DNA from: Rouxiella silvae
Lineage (GTDB): Bacteria; Pseudomonadota; Gammaproteobacteria; Enterobacterales; Enterobacteriaceae
Assembly (NCBI RefSeq): GCF_002093625.1
Contig: NZ_MRWD01000014.1
Location: 1-64,000, forward strand
Direction: 5' to 3'
DNA: 64,000 nt
Shown here: positions 37,606 to 47,512 of the stretch, piece after piece
Layout: every line of letters starts with the position of its first letter
Numbering within the stretch: the stretch's first letter is position 1
Made by a program: the position numbers and the translations under genes
The notes under the pieces: model-generated
Told to the model about the DNA's origin: nothing
What the model saw: only the letters and a program-made list of their open reading frames with translations
The model's database searches: none

Positions 37606-37732
37606 GGTCAACCCGACCCGCTTTCGATAGCTCATTTTGCTACGTAAAGATGCATCGCCTCTGTCGATCTGGTATAAAATGTATCCAACTTGTTAATTAT
37701 TTATCCTTTATATTCACTAAGGCGGAGGAATT

Positions 37733-37972
37733 TTGGCTCAGCAGCTTGAGTTTTTTGACATCCCCAGTCCATGCCGTGGTGTATGTCAGGCAGGTCCTAA
37801 CGGTTTTTGCCGTGGTTGCTTTCGCAGCCGCGAGGAGCGTTTTGGCTGGATGAACATGAATGATGTCGAAAAGCGTCACGTACTGCGGCTCTGTCACCAG
37901 CGTTTTCTACGTTTGAAACGCGCGGCAAAGCCCGCTGATGATCCCGCCCCTGAACAGCCTTCTCTGTTTTAA
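37733..37972 (+). CDS. ydhL: DUF1289 protein YdhL
   Basis: Small Cys-rich protein of 79 residues, like E. coli YdhL. Four conserved cysteines lie in PSPCRGVCQ and GFCRGCFRSREER, the DUF1289 signature. A zinc or Fe-S site is plausible but unproven. The C-terminal EQPSLF is identical to E. coli. Translation starts at TTG with a strong CGGAGG site (37723-37728) five bases upstream; no ATG is available. It is divergent from nemA and precedes ydhF by 78 bp. Confidence 0.88.
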   Translation: MAQQLEFFDIPSPCRGVCQAGPNGFCRGCFRSREERFGWMNMNDVEKRHVLRLCHQRFLRLKRAAKPADDPAPEQPSLF

Positions 37973-38050
37973 AATCCCTTTTAAATCAATGAAAAATTGC
38001 CGAAAGCAGCTATGCTTGCTGCTAAATAACGAGATAAGGAAATAAATCGC

Positions 38051-38947
38051 ATGGAACAACGTACGCGTATTGCACCGCAAGGACCGGAATTTTCCACGAT
38101 GATCTGTGGATATTGGCGGTTGATGGAGTGGGGCATGACAGCGCAACAACTGTTGGCCTTTATCGAGCAGCACGTCGAGTTGGGAATGACTACCGCCGAT
38201 CATGCCGACATTTACGGAAACTATCAGTGTGAGGCTGCCTTTGGTGCGGCGATGAAATTGAAGCCGGCGCTGCGTGAGAAGATGCAGTTGGTGAGTAAAT
38301 GTGGCATTTCAACCACCGCCGCCCCGGGTAATCGCATCGGCCACTACGTTACCGATAAAGCCTACATTGTTGCGCAGGCAGAGCGCTCGCTGGTGAATTT
38401 GCACACCGATTATCTTGACCTACTGCTTATCCACCGTCCCGATCCGCTAATGGACGCGGACGATACGGCAGAGGGTCTTATCGCGCTGCATCAAAGTGGT
38501 AAAGTGAAACATTTTGGCGTGTCAAACTTCACACCCGCACAGTTTCAACTGCTGCAATCTAGGCTGCCGTTTGCACTGGTGACCAATCAGGTCGAGATTT
38601 CACCGATACACCAGCCGGCTATCCTTGACGGTACTTTGGATAGTTGCCAGCAGGAGCGAATTCACCCTATGGCCTGGTCCTGTCTGGGGCAAGGACGGAT
38701 ATTTAATGACGCGGAGTTCCAACCATTGCGCGACGAGCTGCAAAAAGTGGCCGAAGAGATCGGTGCGCAGACTATCGATCAGGTGATTTACGCCTGGATT
38801 ATGCGTTTACCGTCAAACCCGCTGCCTATCCTTGGCACCGGCAAGATTGAGCGCGTGGTCTCCGCGTGGGAGGCATTATCGCTTAATCTTAACCGCCAGC
38901 AGTGGTTCCGCATTCGCAAGGCGGCGCTGGGTTACGACGTTCCGTAA
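38051..38947 (+). CDS. ydhF: Aldo/keto reductase family oxidoreductase YdhF
   Basis: NADPH-dependent aldo/keto reductase of 298 residues, equal in length to E. coli YdhF. The catalytic Asp-Tyr region DHADIYGNYQCEAAFG (near 47-62) and the SKCGI lysine (near 82) are present; the phosphate-binding end is LPILGTGKIERV. The physiological substrate is not known. It ends six bases before the convergent ydhK stop. Confidence 0.93.
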   Translation: MEQRTRIAPQGPEFSTMICGYWRLMEWGMTAQQLLAFIEQHVELGMTTADHADIYGNYQCEAAFGAAMKLKPALREKMQLVSKCGISTTAAPGNRIGHYVTDKAYIVAQAERSLVNLHTDYLDLLLIHRPDPLMDADDTAEGLIALHQSGKVKHFGVSNFTPAQFQLLQSRLPFALVTNQVEISPIHQPAILDGTLDSCQQERIHPMAWSCLGQGRIFNDAEFQPLRDELQKVAEEIGAQTIDQVIYAWIMRLPSNPLPILGTGKIERVVSAWEALSLNLNRQQWFRIRKAALGYDVP

Positions 38948-38953
38948 AGAATG

Positions 38954-41005
38954 TCACGCAGGTTTGGGCGCAGGTTCGCAAGGGCCTGCCGCCACGTCCT
39001 CAATATTTATCGCCGACTGCAACTGTGAAAGCGAACAATAAAGACGCCAGATAACGCCCGCCAACTGTCGCGCAGAAGCATCCGGATGGCGCGCCAGCGC
39101 CTCGCTAATGCGCTGGAGCTCGGTCAGACTTGCTTCGAGCCGCGGGTGACTGACTCCGCGTTCGGTCATGATCCCCTTCAGGCAGTGAATACAGATATCC
39201 CGCACTTTGGACAGCGGATTTGACCGCGTTTCCCACTCTCTCAACTGCCACACGATGTGACTACAGTTGAGCAAAACCACGCCCCAGCGCAACAGCCAGG
39301 TGCGAGAAACCTGATCCTGGCTCTGATTAAGCAGGTTGACGCGATAGTAAATCAGCGACTCAAACTGCAAGTGTGAAAGCTGCGGCCTGCGGCTGAGCTG
39401 GTCGATAAAATCACGGCGCAGCGCGCGGATCAGGCGGCGGCTTTTGCGCTGATCCGAGCTGGGGCGTAACACCTGAAAGGCTATCCCCGCCAGCATGATG
39501 CCGGCTATTTTTGCCAGCCCGTCATTGATAAAGGATTGATAGTCATAGGTGGGGGGATTTGTCACCGCCAAAAACGATCCACCAAACACGATAAGCTGTC
39601 CCCAGAGGGCGGCGTAGCGTTTCAACTGCAGTTTACACAGTTGCATGGTGGTGAGCATCGGCAGTAAAAAGGCGCAAAATAGCCAAAAGTCGTTGATTTG
39701 TACCATCAGGCCAAACTTCAGGATGTAGCAGCTTATAAATAGCAAAATCAGTGATTTGGTTAGCAGAGTAATGCTGTTGATCGGGGACGCGGTGGAGGAG
39801 TAAAGCACACAACCAATGGCCGCCAAGGTCACACCCGCCGCGCCTGAGTCCCACTGTGTGTTAATCCAGTAGGCGCAGGCAATCACAATGCAAATAAAGG
39901 TGCGAAAACCGCTGTAGGCAGCTTCGTAGCTGTCAGCGTGGCGAGTCAGGCGGCTGACCTTCGGCGCCCGAATCTGCTCCACGGCAACCAGATTGGCATT
40001 TTCGACCTGTTGTAACAGGCGTTCGGTGCGCAGATACAGCCAGCAGAAATCGCGAAGACGCTGCCAAAAAGCGATGTGACGGTAGTCAGCCGGATCCTGC
40101 GGGCGAATGAGCGTCAAGGTTTTTGCTAACTGATATTGCGTCATCTCAGGGGTGCGGAGCTGCTCGAGCAACGTAGCCAAAACCTGGTTAAGGTTTTCAG
40201 GTGGGGTAGGCCAATTGAGCATCATCCTGCGCAGGCTGGAAATATAGCTGGTTAGCCGCAATTGCTGGTGCAGCAGGTAGTTGAGTAAATTATTCTGCTG
40301 GCGCAGTCGGTAGTGACTCCAGAATGCCTGAATACGCAGCAGATTCAGTGTCAGAATCTGATTGATTACCCCTTCATGGGAGACGCGGATCTGCTGGGTC
40401 ACTTCACTGCGCCACAGCAGCTGCGCGTGCTCAAGCAGTTGCACATGCATCTTGCGCAGCGACGTCAGCAGCGCATCGCCGTCGGAAGTACTCGGCAGCA
40501 CCATCATCATAAAGGCGCCGCACAAAATTCCGGTAATGACTTCGCAAACCCTGGCCTGCGCGATATCGAAAATGGTGCCGGTATCGGTGACGTTAACCGT
40601 TGAGAAGGCGATGATAGCCGCCGTGTATCCGGCCAGCGCAAAGGCGTAAGAGACATTGTTTTGATAGAGGTTTGACACATAGGTACACAAGCCTAACCAC
40701 GCCGCAATGAATAGGGTAAACAGCCAAGGATCGTTGAGGCAGTGTCCGGCTATCAATACCGCCGCCGATGCACCAAGAAGGCTGCCGAACACGCGGCCAA
40801 TGCTTTTGCTTATCACGCCACCCACGGTGGGAAAACTAACCACAGCCGCCGAGGTCAGCGCCCAGTAGGGTTCGTCAAGTTCCAGCACAAAGGCAATCCA
40901 CAGCGCGAGACACATGGCGATAGAATTACGCAACGCATAGCGCCACTGAGCTGCCGTTGCTTTACCCCACAGCGTATTTTTCCATTCCAGCCACGAGAGA
41001 TTCAC
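38954..41005 (-). CDS. ydhK: FUSC-family efflux permease YdhK (AaeB-like)
   Basis: Inner-membrane permease of 683 residues (E. coli YdhK 670). It has two blocks of about five or six membrane helices separated by a cytoplasmic helical region, the layout of the AaeB/FUSC aromatic-acid exporters. It starts [19 protein letters not shown], almost as in E. coli, and translation begins at GTG with an AAGG site eight bases upstream. With YdhJ (adaptor) and YdhI it forms an AaeXAB-type pump. The substrate is unproven. Confidence 0.92.
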   Translation of the reverse strand: MNLSWLEWKNTLWGKATAAQWRYALRNSIAMCLALWIAFVLELDEPYWALTSAAVVSFPTVGGVISKSIGRVFGSLLGASAAVLIAGHCLNDPWLFTLFIAAWLGLCTYVSNLYQNNVSYAFALAGYTAAIIAFSTVNVTDTGTIFDIAQARVCEVITGILCGAFMMMVLPSTSDGDALLTSLRKMHVQLLEHAQLLWRSEVTQQIRVSHEGVINQILTLNLLRIQAFWSHYRLRQQNNLLNYLLHQQLRLTSYISSLRRMMLNWPTPPENLNQVLATLLEQLRTPEMTQYQLAKTLTLIRPQDPADYRHIAFWQRLRDFCWLYLRTERLLQQVENANLVAVEQIRAPKVSRLTRHADSYEAAYSGFRTFICIVIACAYWINTQWDSGAAGVTLAAIGCVLYSSTASPINSITLLTKSLILLFISCYILKFGLMVQINDFWLFCAFLLPMLTTMQLCKLQLKRYAALWGQLIVFGGSFLAVTNPPTYDYQSFINDGLAKIAGIMLAGIAFQVLRPSSDQRKSRRLIRALRRDFIDQLSRRPQLSHLQFESLIYYRVNLLNQSQDQVSRTWLLRWGVVLLNCSHIVWQLREWETRSNPLSKVRDICIHCLKGIMTERGVSHPRLEASLTELQRISEALARHPDASARQLAGVIWRLYCSLSQLQSAINIEDVAAGPCEPAPKPA

Positions 41006-41014
41006 GCGTTTGCC

Positions 41015-41872
41015 TTAATAATGAATTGAAATTGTGCAGGTCGTACCCGCCACTAAAACCAAATTCTGCGGTATATTCTCAATTTTTATTCTCACCGGAA
41101 CGCGCTGCGCCAGTCTCACCCACGGTACATTCGGTTTTACATCAAGTAATAAGCCGGTTGAGCTTTCAACGCTCTGGTCATATATTGCCCGGCCAATACT
41201 TTCAACTTGGCCCTTAAGTGGAATATTGCCGTTATACAAAATAATATCGGCCTGATTCCCGACGTTGATGTGTTTAAGTTTTGTTTCCTCGAAATAGCCT
41301 AAAACATAAAACGAATGTGCATCGATGAGCGCGACTAAGGGCGTTCCCGTGGAGGCATAGTTACCTTTGCGAGCCTGAAGGTTGGTGATATAGCCGTCCG
41401 TTGGGGCAAATAGAGTGGTTTTGCTTAAATTCCAACGCGCCTGTTCCAACGCGGCTTTGGCAGAGGCAAGACTTGCCTGCATGGACTTGGCTTCTAATAC
41501 GGACTGATCTAAAGACTCACTGGAGATAACCTCGCGTCCCAGTTTTTGCCTGCGTTGGGCCTCGTGATTAGCCTTGTCAACGTCGGCCTGCGCTTTGTCT
41601 ACCGAGGCCTGTGCGTTATCGACCGCAATTTGGAAAGGCACTGGGTCAAGGTTAAACAAAACCTCTCCGGCATGGACATATTGATTGTCATGGACCCTAA
41701 TATCGGTGATTCTTCCGGACACTTCTGGTGTGATATCAACTAATTCGGCGCGAACTTTTCCATCACGCGTCCACGGCGACTGCATGTAATAGTTCCACAT
41801 CAACCAACCAGCACAGAGCGCAACGGCAACCACCGCTATCGTTGAAAAATATTTAATTGTCTTAAATTTCAT
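41015..41872 (-). CDS. ydhJ: HlyD-family periplasmic adaptor YdhJ
   Basis: Membrane-fusion protein of 285 residues, as in E. coli YdhJ. An N-terminal anchor (about residues 7-30) is followed by a biotinyl-lipoyl-like domain (GRITDIRVHDNQYVHAGEVL), an alpha-helical hairpin (about 85-150) and a beta-barrel (TDGYITNLQARKGNYASTGT). It bridges YdhK to an outer-membrane channel. It lies 9 bp upstream of ydhK and 6 bp after ydhI. Confidence 0.93.
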   Translation of the reverse strand: MKFKTIKYFSTIAVVAVALCAGWLMWNYYMQSPWTRDGKVRAELVDITPEVSGRITDIRVHDNQYVHAGEVLFNLDPVPFQIAVDNAQASVDKAQADVDKANHEAQRRQKLGREVISSESLDQSVLEAKSMQASLASAKAALEQARWNLSKTTLFAPTDGYITNLQARKGNYASTGTPLVALIDAHSFYVLGYFEETKLKHINVGNQADIILYNGNIPLKGQVESIGRAIYDQSVESSTGLLLDVKPNVPWVRLAQRVPVRIKIENIPQNLVLVAGTTCTISIHY

Positions 41873-41878
41873 CTTTTT

Positions 41879-42103
41879 TTACTCGTTCACGACAAGAAAC
41901 AGCGCAGCGCATATTGAAATGACAAATAGAGATAAATCCATCAATGTCGGATGCCATATCTCACCAGAATAGATCCAGTCCCGCAGTAAATGATGAATTA
42001 ACAGCCAAATGAGTAGCCCAAGTAAAAAAGCTTTAAAAATGGGAGGGAAATAAAGGGAGGCACCCAGGACAAGATCTTGGAGAAAAGGACCAGAATGGAA
42101 CAT
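41879..42103 (-). CDS. ydhI: DUF1656 small membrane protein YdhI (AaeX-like)
   Basis: A 74-residue protein with two membrane helices ([15 protein letters not shown] and [15 protein letters not shown]). It matches E. coli YdhI (78 residues), including [14 protein letters not shown] and [12 protein letters not shown]. The reading frame extends 28 codons upstream, but the ATG at 42103 agrees with the family. It is the first gene of ydhIJK and faces slyA. Confidence 0.9.
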   Translation of the reverse strand: MFHSGPFLQDLVLGASLYFPPIFKAFLLGLLIWLLIHHLLRDWIYSGEIWHPTLMDLSLFVISICAALFLVVNE

Positions 42104-42279
42104 TTGGGCAATCACAATATTAATCTCTGCATCGGGTTGTGTTATAAATAACCTGCTTCTAAGTGCGTATTGGCATTTGGGGCACACGTCTCAGATTAAT
42201 TGTATAAGGTATTACGTTTTTTGATTCGTAATTTTACGATTAAATACAAGAGAACTAAGCTAAACTCTGGGGAGTTATC

Positions 42280-42291
42280 TTAGCATGCTAA
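42280..42291. promoter_or_regulatory. SlyA box between slyA and ydhIJK
   Basis: TTAGCATGCTAA is a perfect 12-bp palindrome matching the SlyA site TTAGCAAGCTAA at all outer bases. It lies 17 bp before the slyA start. A second, weaker copy (CTAAGCTAA) lies at 42255-42263. Autoregulation and control of ydhIJK are expected. Confidence 0.8.
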
Positions 42292-42307
42292 TTATAAGGA
42301 GAGTGCA

Positions 42308-42742
42308 TTGGAATCGAATCTTGGGTCAGATCTCGCACGATTAGTTCGTGTCTGGCGTGCGTTGATCGACGACCGACTTAAGCCGTTGGAGCTGACCCAA
42401 ACGCATTGGGTTACTTTGCATAACATCAATATGTTGCCACCTGAGCAGTCACAAATTCAGTTGGCGAAGGCAATTGGCATTGAACAGCCCTCTTTGGTCA
42501 GAACGCTGGATCAACTTGAAGAGAAGAGATTGATAACCCGACAGACCTGCGCCAGCGATCGTCGCGCCAAACGCATTAAACTGACGGAGGAGGCGGCACC
42601 TATCATCAATCAGATGGAAACGGTGATTACCGATACTCGTAAAGAAATTTTATCGGGCATGTCCTCTACCGATATCTCTCTGTTGCTTGAAATGCTGGCT
42701 AGATTAGAAAAAAATATTGCTTCATTACAGAACAAACCTTAG
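42308..42742 (+). CDS. slyA: MarR-family regulator SlyA
   Basis: Winged-helix dimer of 144 residues that activates genes mainly by displacing H-NS. The recognition region [20 protein letters not shown] and the wing [16 protein letters not shown] are nearly identical to E. coli. Translation starts at TTG, as is known for slyA in E. coli and Salmonella, with AAGGAGAG four bases upstream. It is divergent from ydhIJK and convergent with slyB. Confidence 0.96.
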   Translation: MESNLGSDLARLVRVWRALIDDRLKPLELTQTHWVTLHNINMLPPEQSQIQLAKAIGIEQPSLVRTLDQLEEKRLITRQTCASDRRAKRIKLTEEAAPIINQMETVITDTRKEILSGMSSTDISLLLEMLARLEKNIASLQNKP

Positions 42743-42802
42743 CGATAGCGAAAGCGAACACCAGCGCGTACGTTTTAGTCATGGGCTTTGAATGTAAGTT
42801 TG

Positions 42803-42846
42803 AAAAAAAATCGGAACCTGGTTACCCAGGATTCCGATTTTTTGTG
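42803..42846. terminator. Bidirectional terminator slyA/slyB
   Basis: A long stem AATCGGAACCTGG/CCAGG-A-TTCCGATT with loop TTAC and one bulge has A/T runs on both sides. It lies between convergent genes. Confidence 0.9.
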
Positions 42847-42903
42847 CCCGTCTTTTGTCTACAACGTGCGTCTACAGTCTAGACGGGCAATGTTTGCGGG
42901 AGG

Positions 42904-43377
42904 TTAAACGCTTGGAGAAACGGTGATAGTGCTGCCGCTGCTCGCCATGCTGACGCGTTGGCCAACATAGTATTTGGTATTGCTGTCTGCTTTCTGCACC
43001 ACCATGATGGTGTTGCCATCGTCTTTACGGACCTGAAGCTCAACGCCGTTAGAGCGGTTCAATGCGCTTGAAACGCCTTGGCCAGCTACCGCACCGGCTA
43101 CTGCGCCACCTGCCGTTGCAAGGCTGCGGCCTGCGCCACCGCCAATGGTGTTACCGAGGAAGCCACCTAACACAGCCCCGCCGATTGCGCCGATCACGTT
43201 GTTTTCGTCGCCACCTTGAATTTGTACCGGACGCACAGAGACCAGCGTGCCGTAAGTCACATACTGAACCTGTTTCGCCTGAGAGGCTGAGTAAACATTG
43301 CCCGACAGGGCGTTGTCGCTAACACAGCCCGCGAGGGAAGTGCCCATCAGAGCGACGATGAGAATACGCTTGATCAT
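42904..43377 (-). CDS. slyB: Outer membrane lipoprotein SlyB
   Basis: Outer-membrane lipoprotein of 157 residues (E. coli 155), member of the PhoPQ regulon. In E. coli SlyB oligomers encapsulate outer-membrane proteins under LPS stress. The lipobox LAGC puts the acylated Cys at about residue 17. The glycine-zipper domain (IGAIGGAVLGGFLGNTIGGG...) is intact. The ATG at 43377 (MIKRILIV) gives a normal signal peptide; an upstream start 102 bp earlier does not. A PhoP-like box lies upstream. Confidence 0.95.
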   Translation of the reverse strand: MIKRILIVALMGTSLAGCVSDNALSGNVYSASQAKQVQYVTYGTLVSVRPVQIQGGDENNVIGAIGGAVLGGFLGNTIGGGAGRSLATAGGAVAGAVAGQGVSSALNRSNGVELQVRKDDGNTIMVVQKADSNTKYYVGQRVSMASSGSTITVSPSV

Positions 43378-43498
43378 AAAAAGCTCCTGTTTAATTACAC
43401 GCCGACGTTGCCTGGCGCTTCGACGTTTGAAATCGGGACACAGTTCAACATCATTGTAGATAGCGTCAGCTACTATCATAACTCAAACTGGTGATTAT

Positions 43499-43531
43499 CT
43501 TATAGACACGCCTATCAACTAATAATAAACG
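43499..43531 (-). promoter_or_regulatory. PhoP-type promoter of slyB
   Basis: On the minus strand CGTTTATTATTAGTTGA (43531-43515) fits the PhoP direct repeat GTTTA-N6-GTTTA with one mismatch. Ten bases further is a -10-like TATAAG (43504-43499), the usual spacing for PhoP promoters. The rest of the 353-bp slyB-anmK gap shows no gene. Confidence 0.55.
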
Positions 43532-43730
43532 TTGGTTTAATTTTGCGAGATTAGCAAAAAAATAACCGCTCTAAATCATTTCTTTGTGACGGTCTGTGCC
43601 ACTATCGCGCAGACAAAACGCACGCAGGTCGCATATCTCTAATAAAAGGCAAAGTAAAACATAGCGTTGCTGGACGAGTTCTGTTTTATTAAACTTCTAT
43701 CCTTACCGCTTTTCTGAGGGAGTTCAAAAG

Positions 43731-44864
43731 ATGCTATCAATGAAGTCAGGTCGTTATATCGGCGTTATGTCCGGCACCAGTCTTGATGGTGTTGACGTGG
43801 TTCTGGCGGCTATTGATGAGCGGATGGTGGCTCAGCAGGCAAGTTATCTGCATCCCATACCTCAGGCAATTAAGGAGGCGGTACTGGGCATGTGTCAGGG
43901 GCAGGCAGTAACGCTGGCGCAGGTTGGTGAGCTAGACGCCCAACTGGGGCAGCTGTTTGCAGAAGCCGTGCTAGGTCTTATTAACCAGTCGGGCATTGCC
44001 GCTGAAGAGGTGACGGCGATTGGCTGTCACGGACAAACCGTGTGGCACCAACCTAAAGGTAACACCCCTTTCTCCATGCAGCTCGGCGACAATAACCGTA
44101 TTGCGGCGATGACCGGTATTACCACCATTGGGGACTTCCGTCGCCGCGACATGGCTTGGGGCGGCCAGGGCGCACCGCTGGTTCCCGCGTTCCATCAGGC
44201 ACTGTTGGCGCACCCGACCGAGCGACGGATGATCCTTAATATCGGCGGCATCGCCAACCTGTCTCTGCTGCTGCCGGGACAGCCCATTCGTGGCTATGAC
44301 ACCGGTCCGGGAAATATGCTGATGGACGCCTGGATTTGGCAGCATAAGCAGCGTCCCTACGACCACAACGCCGAATGGGCCAACGAAGGGCACGTTGACC
44401 TTACTCTGCTACAGCATATGCTTGCCGACCCGTATTTTTCGGAGCCTGCGCCAAAAAGCACCGGACGCGAATATTTTAATCAGGGCTGGGTTGATAAGCA
44501 GCTTGCACAGGTGCACCCACTCTCGCCACAGGACGTGCAGGCGACGCTGGCCGAGCTGACCGCAACCAGCATTACTGAGCAAGTACAACTGGCCGGAGGC
44601 TGCGACAGGCTGCTGGTGTGCGGCGGCGGTGCGCGCAATCCGCTGGTGATGGCACGAATGTCGGCCATGCTACCGGGCACGGAAGTGAGCAGCACCGACG
44701 CTTTTGGCGTCAGCGGTGACGACATGGAGGCGCTAGCCTTTGCCTGGTTGGCGTTTCGCACACTTTCTGGCCAGCCCGGCAACTTGCCGTCGGTCACGGG
44801 TGCCAGTCGCGAGACGGTACTCGGTGCGATTTATCCGGTTTTTTCAAACATCCCCCGCCAGTAG
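43731..44864 (+). CDS. anmK: Anhydro-N-acetylmuramic acid kinase
   Basis: Phosphorylates and opens 1,6-anhydroMurNAc from recycled peptidoglycan to give MurNAc-6-P. It has 377 residues (E. coli 369). Signatures include [39 protein letters not shown] and GPGNMLMD. The ATG at 43731 is preferred because a GAGGGAG site lies eight bases before it; a second in-frame ATG at 43740 gives the E. coli N-terminus, so the true start is uncertain by three codons. Confidence 0.95.
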   Translation: MLSMKSGRYIGVMSGTSLDGVDVVLAAIDERMVAQQASYLHPIPQAIKEAVLGMCQGQAVTLAQVGELDAQLGQLFAEAVLGLINQSGIAAEEVTAIGCHGQTVWHQPKGNTPFSMQLGDNNRIAAMTGITTIGDFRRRDMAWGGQGAPLVPAFHQALLAHPTERRMILNIGGIANLSLLLPGQPIRGYDTGPGNMLMDAWIWQHKQRPYDHNAEWANEGHVDLTLLQHMLADPYFSEPAPKSTGREYFNQGWVDKQLAQVHPLSPQDVQATLAELTATSITEQVQLAGGCDRLLVCGGGARNPLVMARMSAMLPGTEVSSTDAFGVSGDDMEALAFAWLAFRTLSGQPGNLPSVTGASRETVLGAIYPVFSNIPRQ

Positions 44865-44923
44865 GCTAAGATAGTCGACGATTGACCTGCCTTTTTCGGC
44901 GTATAAAACAGGGGAAAAAGTCT

Positions 44924-45265
44924 ATGGACATAAAAATAAAAACGGCGCTGCTGGCGCTGACGGGAGTTGCGCTCTCGGGCTGTAGCCTGATGGACCATAA
45001 TAAACCCGCACAGTCTGACAACACCGTACTTCACTATAGCTGCGGCACCACACCGCTGACCGTCACGCTTGATAAACCGGCGCGTGAGGTTTCACTGGTG
45101 CTCGACGGCATTCAACTGCACTTGCCGCAGGTAGTGGCGGCCTCAGGCACGCGCTACAGTGACGGTCATTATACTTTCTGGTCTAAAGGGAATGCGGCAC
45201 TGGTGCAGCGTGGTGATGACGTCATCATCAATGATTGTGATCTGTTGAACAGTGGAGCAAAATAA
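44924..45265 (+). CDS. mliC: Membrane-bound lysozyme inhibitor MliC
   Basis: Lipoprotein of 113 residues that inhibits C-type lysozyme in the periplasm (E. coli MliC/YdhA 109). A signal peptide with lipobox LSGC gives an acylated Cys near residue 20. The COG3895 domain has the two conserved cysteines (HYSCGTTPLTV and INDCDLLN) and the SGTRYSDGHYTFWSKGNAA region that blocks the lysozyme active site. It sits between anmK and pdxH, as in E. coli. Confidence 0.92.
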   Translation: MDIKIKTALLALTGVALSGCSLMDHNKPAQSDNTVLHYSCGTTPLTVTLDKPAREVSLVLDGIQLHLPQVVAASGTRYSDGHYTFWSKGNAALVQRGDDVIINDCDLLNSGAK

Positions 45266-45298
45266 ACGCATCCATTCATTACTGTGTGTTGACTCTAT

Positions 45299-45976
45299 AT
45301 GGCTGAAAATAGTGAATTTGATGTCGCCGATTTGCGACGTGAATATATTCGCGGTGGTCTGCGCCGCAAAGATCTGACGGCTGAGCCGCTGCCGCTGTTT
45401 GAGCTGTGGCTCAAGCAGGCGTGCGAGGCCAAGCTGCCTGACCCGACCGCCATGTGCGTGGCGACGGTGGATGAAAACGGTCAGCCTTATCAACGCATCG
45501 TGCTACTCAAGCACTTTGATGAAAAAGGAATGGTGTTCTTTACCAACCTAGGCAGTCGTAAGGCCCAGCAGTTGGCGGTGAATCCGCGCATCAGCCTGCT
45601 TTTCCCGTGGCACATGCTTGACCGTCAGGTTATCGTTTTGGGTCAGGCCGAGCGTTTACCGACGTTGGACGTTATGAAGTATTTCACCAGTCGTCCAAAA
45701 GACAGTCAGATTGGCGCCTGGGTTTCCCAGCAGTCTACGCGCATCTCCGCGCGCGGAATTCTTGAAAGCAAATTCCTTGAGCTTAAGCAGAAATTCAGCC
45801 AGGGCGAGGTGCCGTTGCCGAGCTTCTGGGGCGGTTTTCGCGTTAAATTTGACTCAATGGAGTTCTGGCAGGGAGGTGAACACCGCCTGCATGACCGCTT
45901 TATTTATCAGCGCGAAGGCGCCAGTGACGTCAATTCCCCGACAACGGGTTGGAAAATAGACCGTCTTGCCCCTTAA
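45299..45976 (+). CDS. pdxH: Pyridoxine/pyridoxamine 5'-phosphate oxidase
   Basis: FMN-dependent oxidase that makes pyridoxal 5'-phosphate, the last step of vitamin B6 synthesis and salvage. It has 225 residues (E. coli 218). Conserved segments are [55 protein letters not shown] and the C-terminal WKIDRLAP. It clusters with tyrS and pdxY, as in E. coli. Confidence 0.97.
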   Translation: MAENSEFDVADLRREYIRGGLRRKDLTAEPLPLFELWLKQACEAKLPDPTAMCVATVDENGQPYQRIVLLKHFDEKGMVFFTNLGSRKAQQLAVNPRISLLFPWHMLDRQVIVLGQAERLPTLDVMKYFTSRPKDSQIGAWVSQQSTRISARGILESKFLELKQKFSQGEVPLPSFWGGFRVKFDSMEFWQGGEHRLHDRFIYQREGASDVNSPTTGWKIDRLAP

Positions 45977-46001
45977 GCCGCTAAAAGTTGTCTGAAAACC
46001 T

Positions 46002-46026
46002 AGCGCTTGCCTCGCGAGCGCTTTAT
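46002..46026 (+). terminator. Terminator or attenuator after pdxH
   Basis: A 9-bp stem AGCGCTTGC/GCGAGCGCT (one G-U pair) with loop CTC is followed by TTATT. It lies 25 bp after pdxH and 115 bp before tyrS, and could reduce read-through into tyrS. Confidence 0.55.
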
Positions 46027-46137
46027 TCTATGTCTCCTACGTGACAAACGCGTGGATACTCTCCGCAGAGGGTGTCGGCGCATTTTTTTGCACTAATAAT
46101 TTCGATAAACAATTTCCCAGAATTGATGGAGTTTTTG

Positions 46138-47412
46138 ATGGCCAGCAGCAACTTGATTCAACAATTGCAGGAGCGTGGGTTAATTGCCCAGGTTACGGAC
46201 GAAAAAGCGTTAGCGGAGCGACTGGCGCAAGGGCCAATTGCACTCTATTGCGGTTTCGATCCTACCGCCGATAGTCTGCATTTGGGCCATCTGGTGCCTT
46301 TGCTGTGCCTGAAACGCTTCCAGCTCGACGGCCACAAGCCTGTGGCTCTGGTCGGGGGAGCAACGGGCCTGATTGGCGACCCAAGCTTTAAAGCCAGCGA
46401 ACGTAAGCTGAATACTAACGAAACCGTCAATGAGTGGGTTGAAAAAATCCGTCAGCAGGTTTCGCCATTCCTGGACTTTAGCTGTGGTGAGAACAGCGCC
46501 ATTACTGCCAACAACTACGACTGGTTTGGCGGCATGAACGTGCTGACTTTCCTGCGTGATATCGGCAAGCATTTCTCTGTGAATCAGATGATTAACAAAG
46601 AAGCGGTGAAGCAGCGCCTTAACCGTGACGACAGCGGCATCTCCTTCACTGAATTCTCCTACAACCTGCTGCAAGGCTACGATTTCTCTTCTCTGTATGA
46701 CCTGCATCAGGTTGAGCTGCAAATTGGTGGCTCCGACCAGTGGGGTAACATCACCTCAGGGATTGACCTGACCCGCCGTCTGCACCAAAAGCAGGTCTTT
46801 GGCCTGACAGTACCGCTTATCACCAAGGCCGACGGCACCAAGTTTGGTAAAACCGAAGGCGGCGCAGTGTGGTTGGATCCGAAGAAAACCAGCCCGTACA
46901 AATTCTATCAGTTCTGGGTTAATACCGCCGATGCCGACGTTTACCGCTTCCTGAAATTCTTCACGTTCATGAGCCTCGAAGACATTAACGCGCTGGAAGA
47001 AGAAGACAAAAACAGCGGTAAGGCACCGCGCGCGCAGTACGTGCTGGCCGAACTGGTTACTGGCATGGTGCACGGGGAGGAGGGCCTGGCGGCGGCACGT
47101 CGTATTACCGCGAGCCTGTTCTCTGGTTCACTGAGCGACATGACCGAGGCTGACTTCGCCCAACTGGCGCAGGACGGCATGCCAACCATCGAGCTGGAGG
47201 GTGAAGTTGACTTGCAGCATGCACTGGTTACCTCCGAGCTGGAGCCTTCCCGAGGCCGTGCTCGTACCGCTATCTCATCCAATGCGGTGGTAGTCAACGG
47301 CGAAAAACAGGCTGACCCTGAATATAAATTCAGCGCCAACGATCGTCTGTTTGACCGCTATACGCTGCTGCGTCGCGGCAAGAAAAACTACTGCCTGGCA
47401 GTCTGGAAATAA
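46138..47412 (+). CDS. tyrS: Tyrosyl-tRNA synthetase
   Basis: Class I aminoacyl-tRNA synthetase that charges tRNA-Tyr; 424 residues, identical in length to E. coli. The HIGH motif appears as HLGH (near residue 48) and the KMSKS loop as KFGKT (near 235). The C-terminal S4-like RNA-binding domain ends in [13 protein letters not shown]. The in-frame frame extends 22 codons upstream, but [15 protein letters not shown] is the family start. Confidence 0.98.
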   Translation: MASSNLIQQLQERGLIAQVTDEKALAERLAQGPIALYCGFDPTADSLHLGHLVPLLCLKRFQLDGHKPVALVGGATGLIGDPSFKASERKLNTNETVNEWVEKIRQQVSPFLDFSCGENSAITANNYDWFGGMNVLTFLRDIGKHFSVNQMINKEAVKQRLNRDDSGISFTEFSYNLLQGYDFSSLYDLHQVELQIGGSDQWGNITSGIDLTRRLHQKQVFGLTVPLITKADGTKFGKTEGGAVWLDPKKTSPYKFYQFWVNTADADVYRFLKFFTFMSLEDINALEEEDKNSGKAPRAQYVLAELVTGMVHGEEGLAAARRITASLFSGSLSDMTEADFAQLAQDGMPTIELEGEVDLQHALVTSELEPSRGRARTAISSNAVVVNGEKQADPEYKFSANDRLFDRYTLLRRGKKNYCLAVWK

Positions 47413-47428
47413 TTCACTGAATCCACTC

Positions 47429-47453
47429 ACGGGCGCTAAACCTCTGCGCCCGT
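47429..47453 (+). other. Hairpin in the tyrS-pdxY gap
   Basis: A perfect 8-bp GC-rich stem ACGGGCGC/GCGCCCGT with a 9-nt loop lies 16 bp after tyrS. No T-run follows. It may be a processing or stability element in a tyrS-pdxY transcript. Confidence 0.5.
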
Positions 47454-47512
47454 GGGTTATATCACTTACCCGTTGCGCCATCATTGCTGATGACGTCGGC
47501 ATCGGACCCAGC

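Noticed and set aside
38832..39041. Possible small gene between ydhF and ydhK
   Set aside because: The frame overlaps the 3' ends of both conserved convergent genes and lacks a ribosome site.
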